A stretch of DNA of 64,000 nt from Dasypus novemcinctus (GCF_030445035.2 NC_080678.1:63627087-63691086), one strand, 5' to 3'; counted from the first letter of the stretch, positions 11,443-23,074 are shown. Notes: a model not told the origin generated them from the sequence alone. A program made the numbers and translations.

Positions 11443-12430
11443 GTAATATATATATATAATATATATATAATTAATAGAAGTTAGATTCTCTCACTTTTCT
11501 GCATCTATTGAAATTATCATGGAGTTTTATTTTTAATAATGTAGTATTTACTAATATTAAAACAATCTTGCATTCAGGGAACAAATTACACTTAGTTATG
11601 GTGTTATGGTTTTATATGTTGTTGCATGTAGCTTGCTATTACTTTATTGAGGGATACTGGTCTGTAGTTTTCTCTTTGTCAATTTTGCTGATCTTTTCAA
11701 AGACTCAAACTTTCATTTCATTCTCTATTTTTGTTTGTTTTATTTTCTATTATTAATCTCTTTTCTGATCTTTATTATTTCTTCTTTTTGCCTGCTTTGG
11801 GTTTGGATTAGCCTTCATTATATAGATTCTAAAGTTGGGAGATTTTTTTATTGACTTGAGACCTCCCTTATTTTGATTAAACTTTGTACTTTGGGATAAT
11901 TGCAGACTCCCCAAACATGCAGTTGTAAGAAATGAAAGAGGTCTGTGTAAATTTTATTGTAAAATTTACAGTACAATATCAAAAACATGATATTGACATT
12001 AGCACAGTCACATTACTGGAAACTTTCCATTGCCTTAATGATCTTTCATATTTCCCTTTAATACTCACACCCATTTTCTTCCTACACTCATCCCTTCCTC
12101 TAACCCTGGTATCCATTAATATGCCCTCCATTTCTGTAATTTTTCATTTCAAGAACTTTAGGTAGATGGACTCATTTACTTTGTGATCTTTGGGGGTTAG
12201 CTTTATTCATTCAGCATAATTCTTTGGAGATTCATGGAGGTTGTTGTACATATTGATAGATTGTTCCATTTTATTACTAAGTAAAATTTTATAGTATGGA
12301 TGTACCACAGTTTGTTTAATCATTCGCCCATTGAAAGATATCTGAGCTACTAGATCTGCTATGGTACAAAAATGAATTATTTGGGATCTTTTTACATAAA
12401 ATAAGGAAAGCAAGGCCAACTTAAATGTTA
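10855..12430 (-). mobile_element. Old L1 ORF2 and 3' fragment
   Basis: The plus strand reads as reverse-complement L1 ORF2. It has 'tttaatttctctcatcaatgt', 'aatcatgtcatctgcaaac' and 'atggacatcttggcttgttg', which are recurrent phrases in reversed mammalian L1s. The part near 12,170-12,360 (cattcagcataattc, ttccattttattactaag) fits the 3' end region of such elements. It is full of stops and indels and carries a (TA)n expansion at 11,417-11,466. The open frame of 184 codons on the plus strand here (10,930-11,484) is an antisense accident. The young L1 starting at 12,481 lies beside it. Confidence 0.75.
11417..11466. repeat. (TA)n microsatellite
   Basis: Nearly pure TA alternation with one GTAATA interruption, inside the old L1 fragment. 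Confidence 0.9.
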
Positions 12431-12463
12431 TTTACAAAATAATCATAAAAAGGAACTAAATCA

Positions 12464-12480
12464 AAGTACACATGTATTTA
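12464..12480. repeat. Target-site duplication, left copy
   Basis: The 17-bp sequence aagtacacatgtattta is repeated exactly at 21,216-21,232. The pair brackets one L1 insertion and shows that everything between them arrived together. Confidence 0.92.
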
Positions 12481-15480
12481 TTTATTTTTCCCTTCACTTT
12501 ATTTATTTATTTAAAATGTTCATTTTTTAATTTTTTTCTTCATTTTCTTTTAAATGTTACATTAAAAATATGAGGTCCCCATATACCCCCCCACCCCACA
12601 CATGCCACCCCTCCCACATCAACAAACTCTTCCATCATTGCGGCACATCCACTGCACCCGGTGAATACATTCTGAAGAACTGCTGCAGCACATGGACAGT
12701 GGTTCACATTGTAGTCCACACTCTCCCCCAGTCCACCCAGTGGACCATGACAGGACACAGAACGTCCAGCATCCATCCATGCAGCACCACCTAGGACAAC
12801 TTCAAATCCTGAAAATGCCCCCAAACCATATCTCTTTTTCCCTCTCCCAACCATCAGCAGCCACTGTGGCCATCCTTTTCACATCACTACTACAGTTTCT
12901 TCCCTTACAAATCACAATAGTTCCCTAGCAGAACACCAGTAAGTTCACTCTAATCCATATTCTATTCCTCCATCTTGTGGATCTGGGATGGTTATGTCCT
13001 CTTGATGTAGAGGGGGTTTAGATTCCACATGGATGACGGATGCAATTCTTCTGCTTGCAGCTGTAGACACTCTTGGCTCCCTGGTGTGGTGGTTGACCCT
13101 CTATACCTCCCTGTCAGCTGGCCAGGGTAAGTCCAAGAAACCAGAGGGTAGGAGCTGCAAGTCTGCTGAGACCTAGGGCCTGGCTGTCACATGGACAGTT
13201 CAGAGATTCAGGTCTGCTGAATATACACCAACCCAAATGCCAACCACAAGGTCCACTAAAAGTGAAAGAAGAGGCATGTGTAGAAAGGTTATATCTGAGT
13301 CCAACTCCATCACATTCAGGAACACAAACTCCAAAGTAGGGCCAGCTGACATGGCCCTGAACTCCAGAGCCATCTGCCTTGACCATAGAACCTGTGGGTT
13401 GCTGCAGCCCTCAGGAGAACCAGCACCTGGGTTTCCATCTACCTTGGCTGTCTCTGGTACCCTGCTGAGGCATGCATAAGCATCACCCCTAATGACCTCC
13501 CAACTCTTTTTTGGAGACTCTTAGGCATATAAACTCACTTGTCCTTTCCATTTCCCCCTTTTTATCCAAAGTTAAAAAACATTTTTGAACACCTGATATT
13601 ACATGTAGGCTGAGATATTCTGCCAGTCTGAGTTGACCTTTTTGTTCATGCCTTTTTGTAGTTACATCATCAGCTGTTCCTTGGTAGTAATCCCTTGGTG
13701 CCAGAGAGGCTTGCCCCCAGGATTCATGTCATGCTGGGGGGGAAGGCAATGCATCTATATGCTGAGTTTGGCTTAGAGAGTGGCCACATTTGAGCAACAT
13801 GGAGGCTCTCAGGAGGTAACTCTTAGTCACCCCACAGCTATAGGCCTAGTTCATATTTCAGGCACACAGTCTCATAATCAGAGCCATCAGTATCAAGGGC
13901 TCATCATTGGACCATCCATCTTTATTAGTGTTCGCAAGTGCATTTGGGGATTGTTGTTCCATTGGGGAATGTGATAGAGCTCCCCTGGTCAGGAATTCAG
14001 CACTCTCTCATCTGTTGTTTCCAACTGAAACCACTATGAAAATATCCAAACTTTTTATGTACCCTGTATATATGTCCTGAAGAACACCCTCCCAACCATT
14101 TGCCAATGACACCCCACACATTTGCTCCTCCCCCACCATAGTTGAATCTCTCTGTAGTCCAAAACTTCTTCAAAAAGGAAGCCCAATATATTGCCAGGTT
14201 CCCTTAATGAAAAATGGAAGATAGTAATGGGTTTAAAGGTTAGATATAGAATGCATAGAAATTTAGAATAATTAAATAAAGGGAAAATAAATTGGGGTAT
14301 CAAAGAAATTAAGAAATGAAAAAGCTTTGTTTTTGAGATTTTGCCTTTCATCACTGCTACAGGTGTTACCCTGTATCTACAGTGGCAAGGCAATTTCTTC
14401 TATTTCTTCCTCAGTGTCTACCTCCTTTCTTTCTTTCCTGAATATTATTTCTTTTTCCTGATTATTAAGTTTCTCTTGACATAAGTTTAGGTCACAGTAA
14501 TTCACATATACAATATATGGTACTCCTACATAACCAACATCAAACTCTGTCCCTTCCCCAACAGTGATCTTTTTACATGTTCATATTATATTTGCTGCAG
14601 TTAATATACAGATATTGAAATGATAGCTTTCAAATGTGGTTCTGTTTCGGTTTACATTATGGTTTACATTTTAGACTATACAATTTTCTAAATTTTTAGT
14701 TATCTTAAGTTTTACATTATGGTTTACATTTTAGCCTATAGATTTTTATACATTTTTGGTGTAATTTAACCTGACCTATATTCATCATGGTATGATCTTG
14801 TGGAACACTTCCATTGCCCCACAGTTACCCTGATTCCATGTATTCAACCCCTCTTTCCCCCTCCCCACAGGGCCCACTATGACAATCAATCTTCATTACT
14901 TGAGGGACCATATTCAGAGACACTTGCAAAAATGTTGAGGGCTTGAACATACTTGACTGCCCTAACCCGTTGGAAGCCACTGATTTTCTCAAGCGATACA
15001 ATTCCCTCTGTTTGAGAACATCAGTCCTCCCCAGGATGTGGGTATACCTTCACTCTCAATGATATAATCCACTATGACAAAATGAGCACTTACACACTCC
15101 CCAGAAGCTTGCCCTGTGTCAGATTCCCGCCACCCTTAAGCATCCCAAACAGGCAACCTTCCGTATTACATACTCTAAAGAGTTTTCTCTGTACCACCAT
15201 TTCAACCACATAACTGAAAATCTCCAATGATTAAATGTTCCCCTCACCTTCTCCCCAATTTCTTGGTCAATCTGGCCCATCATCCCATCCCTAGTTCCCC
15301 TAAAGCCCATGTAGCGCCACCCTAAGTTATCCCTATGCTCCCATTTTATCCCTTCCCTGTACAAATACTTACCTCCAGCTTATCATAGATTTCACCCAAG
15401 TAGCTGTCAGCTCACAACCTTCCTCTACCCTCCAACTACCTTAAAGTTTATCATCCAGTCTCTAGCTCTCTGAGACACTT
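12481..15480 (-). other. Long L1 3' UTR (about 3 kb)
   Basis: On the minus strand this follows the ORF2 stop and runs to an A-rich tail of aataaa-like repeats. No long open frame is conserved in it. Pieces of the same sequence recur at 36,505-38,290, 47,475-48,823, 50,219-51,335, 51,627-54,290 and 61,358-61,580, always as 3'-anchored fragments. It contains a tandem duplication of about 70 bp (14,640-14,760, two copies of 'tttacattatggtttacatt') and two diverged units about 0.9-1 kb apart, clearer in the 36.5-kb copy. The end phrase 'ggggacctcatatttttaat' is shared by the younger copies, so it likely marks the recognised 3' end. What such a long UTR does is unknown. Confidence 0.85.
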
Positions 15481-18400
15481 ATTTCATATTAGAGAAGTCA
15501 TGTAGTATTTTTCCTTCAATGCCTAGGTTACTTCATTCAGCATAAAGTTCTCAAGATTCATCTGTGTTATGAGATGCGTTTGTACTGTATTTATTCTTAT
15601 AGTTGAGTAGTATTCCATTGTATGTATATACCATAGTTTATTTATCCATTCATCTGTTGATGGGCATTTGGGTTGATTCCAACTTTTGGCAATAGTGAAT
15701 AGTGCTGCTATGAACATTGGTGTGCACATAGTATTTTGTGTCCTTGTTTTCAGATCTTCTGGGTATATATATTGGTGTGCATATATCAGTTTGTGCCCTT
15801 GTTTTCAGATCTTCTGGGTATATATCCAGCAGTGGAATTGCTGGGTCATATGGCAAATCTATAGCTAGTTTTTTGAGAAACTGCCAAACTGTCTTTCGGA
15901 ATGGCTGGATCCTTCTGCATTTCCACCAGCAGTGGATGAGTGTTTCCATTCCTCCACATCCTCTCCATCATTTGTTGTCTTCTGATTTTTTGATAGCTAC
16001 CAGTCTTATGGGGATAAGATGGTATCTCATTGTTGTTTGTATTTGTATTTATTTCCCTAATAGCTAGGGATTTTGAGCATTTTTCATGTGTTTTTTAGCC
16101 ATTTGTATATCATCTTTGGAGAAGTTCAATCTTTTTCCCATTTTTTAAATGGGCTATTTGTCTTTTTATTTTCAAGATATAGGTGTTCTTTATATATGCA
16201 AGATATAAGGTTCCTATCAGATATATGGTTACCAAATATTTTCTCCCATTGTGTAAGCTCTCTTTTCACTTTCCTGACAAACTCCTTGAGGTGCAGAGGG
16301 CTTTAATTTTGAGGAACTTCCATTTATCTATTTGTTCTTTTGCTGCTTGTGCTTTTGGTGTGAAGTTCATGAAACCATTTCCTATTACAAGGTCCTGTAG
16401 ATGCTTCCTTACTTTGCTTTCCAAGGTCTTTATGGTCTTGGGTCTTATATTTAGGTCTTTGATACATCTTGAATTGATTTTTGTATAAGGTGTAAGTTGG
16501 TAATCCTTTTTCATTCTTTTACATATGGATATCCAGTTCTCCAGGCACCATTTCTTTCTATTCCGATTTTTTTGCAGTTTTTTTTATCAAGAAAGTGTGC
16601 TGTATTTTGTCAAATGCTTTTTCTGCTTCTATAGATATGATCATGTGATTTTTTCAATCTGTTTATGTGGTGTATTACATTAATTGATTTTCTTATGTTG
16701 AACCATCCTTGCATACCAGGAATGAACCCCACTTGGTTATGGTGTGTAATTTATCTAATGTGTTGTTGAATATGATTAGCAAGTATTTTGTTGAGGATTT
16801 TCACGTCAAGGTTCATTAGAGAGATTCGTCTGTAATTTTCCTTTCTTTTAGTGTCTTTGTTTGGCTTTGGTACTAGAAAAATGTTGGCATCATAGAATGA
16901 GTTAGGTAATGTTCCTTCTGTTTCAATTTTTTGGAAGAGTTTAAGCAAGATTGGTGTTAGTTCTTTCTGGAATGTTTTGTAGAATTCACCTGTGAAGCCC
17001 TCTGGCCCAGGTCTCTTTTTAGTTGGGATGTTTTTAATGACTGATTCTATCTCTTTACTTTTGATTGGTTTGTTGAGATCGTCTAATTCTTCTTGTGTCA
17101 ATGTAGGCTGCTTATGTGTTTCTAGGAATTTGTCCATTTCCTCTGAATTGCCGTATGTGTTGGAATATAGTTTTTCAAAGTATCCTCTTATGGTAGTCTT
17201 TATTTCTGTGGGATCAGTGGTAATATCTCTTTTCTCATTTCTTATTTTGCATATTTGCATCTTCTTTCTTTTTTTCTTTTTTAATCTACCTAAGGATTTG
17301 TCAATTTTATTGATTTTCTCAAAGAACCAGCTCTTAGTTTTGTTTATTTTTTCAAGTGTTTTCTTATTTTCTATTTCATTTAGTTCTGCTCTAATCTTTG
17401 TTATTTCTTTCTTTCTTCTTCCTTTGGGGTTAGTTTGTTGTTTTTTAACTAATTCTTCCAAGTATGCATTTAGTTCTTCAACTTTAGCTCTTTCTTCTCT
17501 TTTAATGTATGAATTTATGGCTATAAATTTCCCTCTCAGTACTGCTTTTGCCGTATCCCATAAGTTTGGATATGTTGTGTTATCATTTTCATTAGTTTCA
17601 AGGTAGTTATGAATTTCTTTTGAGATTTCCTCCTTGACCCACTGTTTTTCTAAGAGTGTGTTGTTTAACTTCCAAATTTTGGTGCCAAATCTGGGTCTCT
17701 GGCCCTTGCAGATTTCCAGCTTCATTCCACTGTGGTCAGAGAAATTATTTTGTATGATATCTATCTTTCTGAATTCATTGAGACTTTTTCTGTGGCCTAG
17801 CATGTGGTCTATCTTGGAGAATGATGCGTGTGCACTTGAGAAGAATGTATATCCTGCTGTATTTGGGTGTAATGTTCTGCATATGTCGATTAGGCCAAAC
17901 TCCTCTAATATATTGTTCAAAGTCTTTCTTTATTGATTCTCTTTTGAGATGTTCTGTCCAAAGCTGATAGTGGTGTATTAAAGTCTCCCACTATAATTGT
18001 AGAGGCATCTATTCCTTCACTTAGTTTTTCCAGTGTTTGCCTCATGTATTTGGAGGCACCCTCGTTAGGAGCATAAATGTTTATGATTGTTCTTTCTTCT
18101 TGTTTCACATTTAACGTCTGTTTTGTCTGATATTAATATAGCTTTTCCTGCCCTCTTTTGGTTATTGTTTGCTTGTAAGATTGTTTTCTAGCCATTCACT
18201 TTCAACCTCCTTGAATCCCTGGGTCTAATGTGTGTTTCTTGTAGACAGCATATAGATGGGTCATATTTTCTTATCCAGTCTTCCAGTCTGAGTGTCTTGA
18301 TAGGTGTGTTTAATCCATTGACATTCAGTGTTATTACTTTCAAGGAATTACTTATATTAGCCAAATTTTCTTTGGATTTGTGTTTGTCATATTCGGTTTG
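15480..18400 (-). pseudogene. L1 ORF2 (endonuclease/RT), broken
   Basis: ORF2 normally encodes an endonuclease and reverse transcriptase of about 1,275 residues. Here the endonuclease start is visible (LNVNGLNTP, then CCLQETHI) but interrupted by stops. A 389-codon open piece (17,920-16,751) covers the rest of the endonuclease and the early RT region, ending at a stop right after [10 protein letters not shown]. Soon after 'EKAFDKIQH'-like coding the sequence jumps, near 16,555-16,580, to the 'WCLENWISICKRM' region. About 0.95 kb is therefore missing, including the RT catalytic (FADD-type) motif. The C-terminal cysteine region (HCWWKC) survives. A 55-bp tandem duplication at 15,742-15,851 then shifts the frame before MFIAALFTIAKSWNQPKCP. 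It can make no active enzyme. The start codon is not resolved. Confidence 0.9.
15742..15851. repeat. 55-bp tandem duplication in ORF2
   Basis: The phrase ccttgttttcagatcttctg occurs at 15,742 and again at 15,797. The unit length of 55 is not a multiple of three, so it moves the C-terminal coding to another frame. The repeat unit encodes the IYPEDLKT neighbourhood twice. Confidence 0.85.
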
Positions 18401-18445
18401 ATTTTCTTTTTCTCTTTTTTTTTTTTTTTGTCTTTTTAGTTGATC

Positions 18446-19423
18446 TTACACTTTCCTCCAACTCTCTCCCCCTGTTTTTTTCTTTCCTCCTGCAGAACTT
18501 CCTTTAGTATTTCTTTGAGGGCAGGTTTCTTTTGGCATACTCTCTTCATTTCCATTCATCTGTGATATTTTGAACTCTCCATCATTTTTGAATGCTAGCT
18601 TTGCTGGATAAAGTATTCTTGGTTGGAAATTTTTTTCTTTTAGTACCTTGACTATGTCATACCACTGCCTTCTTGCCTCCATGGTTTCAGGTGAGAAATC
18701 AGCACTTAATCTTACGGAGCCTCCTTTGTATGTGACGGTTCTCTTTTCTCTTGCTGCTTTTAGTATTTTCTCTTTGTCTTGAGCATTGGATAATTTGACA
18801 AGTATATGTCTTGGGGTAGGCCTGTTGGGATTTATGCTGTTTGGGATGCATTGTGCTTCCTGGACATGTTCATCCATCTCCCTCAATAGGTTTGGGAAGT
18901 TTTCAGCCATTATTTCCTCCAACACCCCTTCTGTCCCCTTTTCCTTCTCTACTCCCTCTGGGATGCCTATCATACATATGGTTGCATGTTTCACATTGCC
19001 ATTCAGATCCCTAAGCCCCTGCTGAATTTTTTCTATCTTTTTATTGACCAGTTCTACTATCTGTTTGATTTCAGATGCACTGTCTTCCACATCACTTAAT
19101 CTCCCCTCTGCTTCTTCGAGTCTGCTGTTATTTGCTGAGAGTGTATTTTTGATTTCTTGAATTGTGCTGTTCCTCACCATCATATCCATTATATTTTTGT
19201 GTATGATTGCAATTTCTTCTGTATTCTCTCCAATTGTTTTCTTCATATTCTTAATCTCTTCCTTCACCTCATCAAATTTGTCCCTAATATATGTTTTGAG
19301 ATCTTTAATTACTTGTTCAATATTCTGCTCCTCTTCCTGGTATTTTGTTTGTTTATTGCATTGGGGAATGTTTTCCTGATTATTGGTTTGGTTTGTAGTT
19401 TTTTGTTGCTGTCTGGCCATCAT
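18446..19423 (-). CDS. L1 ORF1 protein, open frame
   Basis: A 325-codon frame matches L1 ORF1p, the RNA-binding protein that coats L1 RNA as a trimer. Residues 1-45 are Gln/Asn-rich and variable. Residues about 45-145 form a heptad-rich coiled coil. The RRM-like domain follows with CMIGIPEG, then NFPNLLREM and TPRHILVKLS. The C-terminal domain has AAREKRTVTYKG, RLSADFSPETMEARRQW and KNFQPRILYPAKLAF. The last 45 residues or so (after EFKIS) do not look like ORF1p. The expected tail (PALKEILKEVLQEE) is readable in another frame just downstream, so one or more indels changed the frame near the end. Human ORF1p is 338 residues. The protein may therefore be impaired even though the frame is open. 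Confidence 0.85.
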   Translation of the reverse strand: MMARQQQKTTNQTNNQENIPQCNKQTKYQEEEQNIEQVIKDLKTYIRDKFDEVKEEIKNMKKTIGENTEEIAIIHKNIMDMMVRNSTIQEIKNTLSANNSRLEEAEGRLSDVEDSASEIKQIVELVNKKIEKIQQGLRDLNGNVKHATICMIGIPEGVEKEKGTEGVLEEIMAENFPNLLREMDEHVQEAQCIPNSINPNRPTPRHILVKLSNAQDKEKILKAAREKRTVTYKGGSVRLSADFSPETMEARRQWYDIVKVLKEKNFQPRILYPAKLAFKNDGEFKISQMNGNEESMPKETCPQRNTKGSSAGGKKKTGGESWRKV

Positions 19424-21215
19424 TTTATCTTGACCGGTTCAGTCAGTTGCTTAGCTTCTTTGTCTAGTTTGGAGTTTAATTAGTTGTTGTTTTTGTGTGC
19501 ATGTTAAGTCTTCCTTTGTCACTTTGTTCTTCTTATTCTATTTCCTTGTTGTTGGCTAAGTTCCCTTGAAGGAAAATATTAGGGCCAGAGAAAGCAAAAG
19601 TAGTAAGAAAGGAAAATGAATAATAGTAGTATTGATAGTAAATATAAACAGAGTAGCCATATGAGATATAAGAGAATGGATACTAGACTCATTTAAGGTA
19701 TGTAGAGTTATAACAGTAAGAAAAGTGGAGTACATAAAAATCTGAATATGGGGAGGAATACAGTGTGAATTAAAAAGACTGTGTGTTTAGGAGAGAGGGA
19801 AAGAGAAAAGAGAGGGCAATAATATAAAAAGTGAATATAAGGCAGAAAACAGAACAAAGGTATTAGTAATAAAAATTTTAAAAAAATGGGAGGGCAAACA
19901 AAAAGTGGTGTAATGTAAGAGAAACAATCAATGATGGAGGATAGAAAGATGTAGAGGAAAGGGAATAGTGTTGGTGGCCAAAATCAATACACACAGAAAA
20001 GAGTAAATGGAGGATGAGGAAATACAGCAAATGTGAAGCTCTCCCTGCAGCACCTAATGTAAGAAGAATAAGAAAGCAGAGAAAGAAAGAAAAAAAAAAG
20101 GATGAAAGGGAGTGGGGAAGTAAGCAGGAAAAAGGAAAAGAGAAAGAAAGAAAAAAGAAAGAAAAAGGGGCTTTGGGGGGATAAAGAGGAATTTGGAAAA
20201 ACAAGGTAAAACCAACCAAATGCTAGGGAAAGTTTCAAACAAGGAATCCTGTTTGTAGTTAAATAAAACACTTAGGAATCTGACGTTCCGTTCCCCCTTT
20301 TCTCCCTTCCTCACTTCCCTCTCTCCCAAGAGCAGGAAAGCTGCCTGAGAGGTCCGGTAGGAGATTCAAGTGGGTCCTTGTTGAATCAGCTCCACAAAGA
20401 AAACAATGGCTCTTAATTTCGAGAGAGAGCACCCACACCTCACCAGGACCCCAAGTACAGTATTGGAGGCTTGGAAAGCACCTCCTACACTCCCTCTCCT
20501 TTAGGTGTGCTATGAGAGGTCTAGTTGATTTTCTGACTCCACCTTCTCCCAGGCCAAGTTTCCTATCCCATGGTATTTAGGTGAGTTGGGCTTTCTCCGC
20601 AGATTCGCCACTCCTCCCTTCCCAGACTCTCCCCAAGCCAGCCAGTGTGTGCCTCCAAGTGCAAGAAAAGAAAAATAGAAAAGAAAAAAAGGGGGGGGGG
20701 GGAGACCAGAAAATTGAACCCACACTAGGCAGACCCCCGTACTGCACCCCTCACCGAATTCCTCCCACCCACAGTCAGTCCAAAACTGGAGGGGTAAGGC
20801 AATCCCAGACCTCCGGGAGCTCTGGACTTGGGAAAGGGAAGTCTGGGACTCTGCAGACCCAGGGCACGTAGGTCTGTGGAACACGGGCTACGGGGGCTCA
20901 GGAGACACGGACCTGGGGACCACAGGGCCAGGAATGCCACCGCACAACCGACAGAAGTCAGGAAACACCGTGGCTGCCAGCCCCAGGTGGAAGGGTCCCT
21001 TGAGCCCACAGCTTCTGACCTCTGTACTTGTAAGCCACAATTCTACCATTAGCAAGCACTACCTCTGCCACTCTCTCTCCAAATCGATGTCCACACAACC
21101 TCTGCCCTGCAAGCTCCCAAGACAGCCTGCTTCAGCAAGACTCCAACCCTACTCAGCTGCCTCTTCACAGGACAGACCGTAAGGTGCACTCGCTCAGATG
21201 CCATCTTGCCCCGCC
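19424..21215 (-). promoter_or_regulatory. L1 5' UTR with presumed internal promoter
   Basis: In full-length L1s the 5' UTR carries an internal RNA polymerase II promoter. Here 1.8 kb precede ORF1 on the minus strand. The first 700 bases or so (20,500-21,215) are GC-rich with a number of CpGs, and the rest (19,560-20,300) is A/G-rich on the plus strand. An 11-base poly-G run sits at about 20,691-20,701. The 400-bp repeated units seen in the half-L1 elements at 46.6 and 56.2 kb are not evident here. Promoter activity is inferred from position, not seen. Confidence 0.6.
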
Positions 21216-21232
21216 AAGTACACATGTATTTA
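21216..21232. repeat. Target-site duplication, right copy
   Basis: Exact 17-bp match to 12,464-12,480, directly outside the 5' end of the L1. Confidence 0.92.
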
Positions 21233-21984
21233 GACAGATATATAAAAAACAAAGAAATAACATTAAACCAAGAGATGGGGAACTAAATAAAATGCAAACA
21301 TACCATTTTAAAGTCCCATTACTATTTTTATTTATCAGAAAAAAATCATGACTAAATGAACTCAAAAAATGTTACCCCTTTGAAATAATATACTCAATTG
21401 CATTAATAGAAATGATGGTGGGAATTAAGTTGCTTTATTAGTTTTTAATGTTTCTTAAGATTGTGATTGTCCAAAAGTTTAATTGTTAATAGATCACCAT
21501 TCAGGGCATAAAAATGTCAGGACTTCCTTCCAAAATATTTTTTCCATTTGAACTTCTTGCATGCATCCAGGCTTTAACCTGGAAACTTGTCATTTTGTCA
21601 CCTTCAATCCATTGCCCTTTCTAGATTCATTTCACATATATTTGCATCTTAAAATGGATACCACTTAAAGGGACTTTCTAGCTAGCACATGCTTCCCTCA
21701 GTTTTTCTTATTTTGAATAAAGTCATGCTCAGTTCTGTTTATAAATGGGTGGATATTCTTCCACTGGGTCAATAGGTAGCAGTAATTTTGTGGTGCTAAT
21801 GCTACTACAATGGGGTAAAGAAGAGAAGACATTGCTTTTTGTTGTTATTGAATTATTTTTTTCTTTACCGAAAGTTGAATCTTCTTCGATGTCTTATTTT
21901 ATCTTGTAGTTGTACTGATTTCAATTAATTTAACCCATTTATTTTCCAAATGATAATACCATATACAGTAACTGTCTTGAGAAG
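21233..21984. other. Unannotated sequence
   Basis: No gene or named repeat is recognised. AT-rich DNA that continues the pre-insertion locus from before 12,464. Confidence 0.45.
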
Positions 21985-22180
21985 CAGTATGGAACAATGA
22001 CTATGAGCACAGCTCTGTGTGGGTTTGAATCCCTATGATTACACAATAAACCCATAGGGTAGCTATTAAAACGCTCTCTGGGTCAATTTTCTTTTCTATA
22101 AAATGAAATTAATAATGATTCCTCTTGTATGCTTAGTGTAGGAATTGAATTTAATTAATAGATGCATAATATTAGAAAAA
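21985..22180 (+). repeat. MIR SINE fragment
   Basis: The order 'ggaacaatgactatgagcac', 'gggtttgaatcc', 'ttttctataaaatgaaatta', 'ataatgattcc' follows the MIR consensus on the plus strand (head, B box, core). It is strongly diverged, as expected for this old mammalian family. Confidence 0.65.
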
Positions 22181-23070
22181 TAAGCCTTCAGTAATTTTTA
22201 GTGATTATTACCATCATCTTGGAAAGGGACATTCTTCATTTCACTTACCTCCCCATAAACCTACAGATCACATGCTTATGTCAGACTGTCCTACGTGCTT
22301 TGGATAGGCTACTAAACCATCCTATTTGTCATAGCTCCTTTCAGATGAAATTCCATCCAAACAAATTCAGAATGTATTATTTATAATAGAAGAGTGTGAG
22401 AAACAGAAAAGTAAAGAAAATCAGAAGGACAGGCAATAAAGACTCCTTTTCAAAAATGTGTTAGCCCTTTCTTAGATCCATTTACAGTGACTTCATCTCA
22501 TTCACCCTGCATGCTGATATCCTCCATAGAAGTTAAACACCAAATGGTATGTGGGTTTTCACACAAAACGATGTGAATGCAAATGAAAAAGAAAGAAGAG
22601 AAAGACTTCAAATGAAAATGTGGCTCATATGAGCTGACACACAGAATCCTTTTTATTGAACATGATGCCTTTTTGTTTTCTAATTTTATTTAAACTGATG
22701 ATAGTATAGAGGAGCATAAAAGATGACTTTGGCTGGTATCATGATATGAGAAACCTGATGTCCTTGATTATGCATAAAGCCCTGACCACAGGCAGAAACC
22801 TTGTGACTTGTATTAGGGATGCTGCAGTGTTAGTCATTCTGTGCATCTTGCTCACAGTTCTTATTGGAGGTTCACCCCAAAATGTTTACAAATTGCTGCA
22901 GATGAACTTAATTCTGTTAAAATCTGGCATAAATACTTCTATTTGTTCAATGCTCCAATTTATCATTTCTTAAAATGTAACAAGAGCTAAGACTGCTAGA
23001 TGGTATTGAATGACTACACATTACTGAGAGCAGGGCTCACTCCACTTTACGTAATTTTATTGTCATGGTC
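22181..23070. other. Unannotated sequence
   Basis: No gene or clear repeat family is recognised in this 0.9-kb stretch. Confidence 0.45.
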
Positions 23071-23074
23071 TTGT

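Larger units (their letters stand above)
12481..21215 (-). mobile_element. Full-length xenarthran L1 (LINE-1)
   Basis: This is one L1 insertion of 8.7 kb on the minus strand, bounded by a perfect 17-bp target-site duplication. In minus-strand order it has a 5' end beginning ggcggggcaagatggc (typical of L1 starts), a 1.8-kb 5' UTR, ORF1 (19,423-18,446), ORF2 remnants (about 18,400-15,480) and a 3' UTR of about 3 kb. The last feature is unusual: the terminal duplication proves the long non-coding segment belongs to the element. ORF2 lacks its reverse transcriptase core and has stops and frameshifts, so the copy is dead. The perfect duplication and open ORF1 suggest a fairly recent insertion. 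With the missing ORF2 segment restored in length, the source element would approach 9.7 kb, compared with about 6 kb for human L1. Confidence 0.93.

Noticed and set aside
10930-11484. Plus-strand open frame of 184 codons
   Set aside because: Antisense to an old L1 ORF2 fragment and ending in a TA microsatellite.
12540-12854. Minus-strand frame of 104 codons, glycine-rich
   Set aside because: Lies in the L1 3' UTR; corresponding frames in the other copies are not conserved as the same protein.
16992-17606. Plus-strand open frame of 204 codons
   Set aside because: It lies exactly antisense to L1 ORF2 coding; its Phe/Ser/Leu-rich composition is the complement of A-rich L1 sequence.
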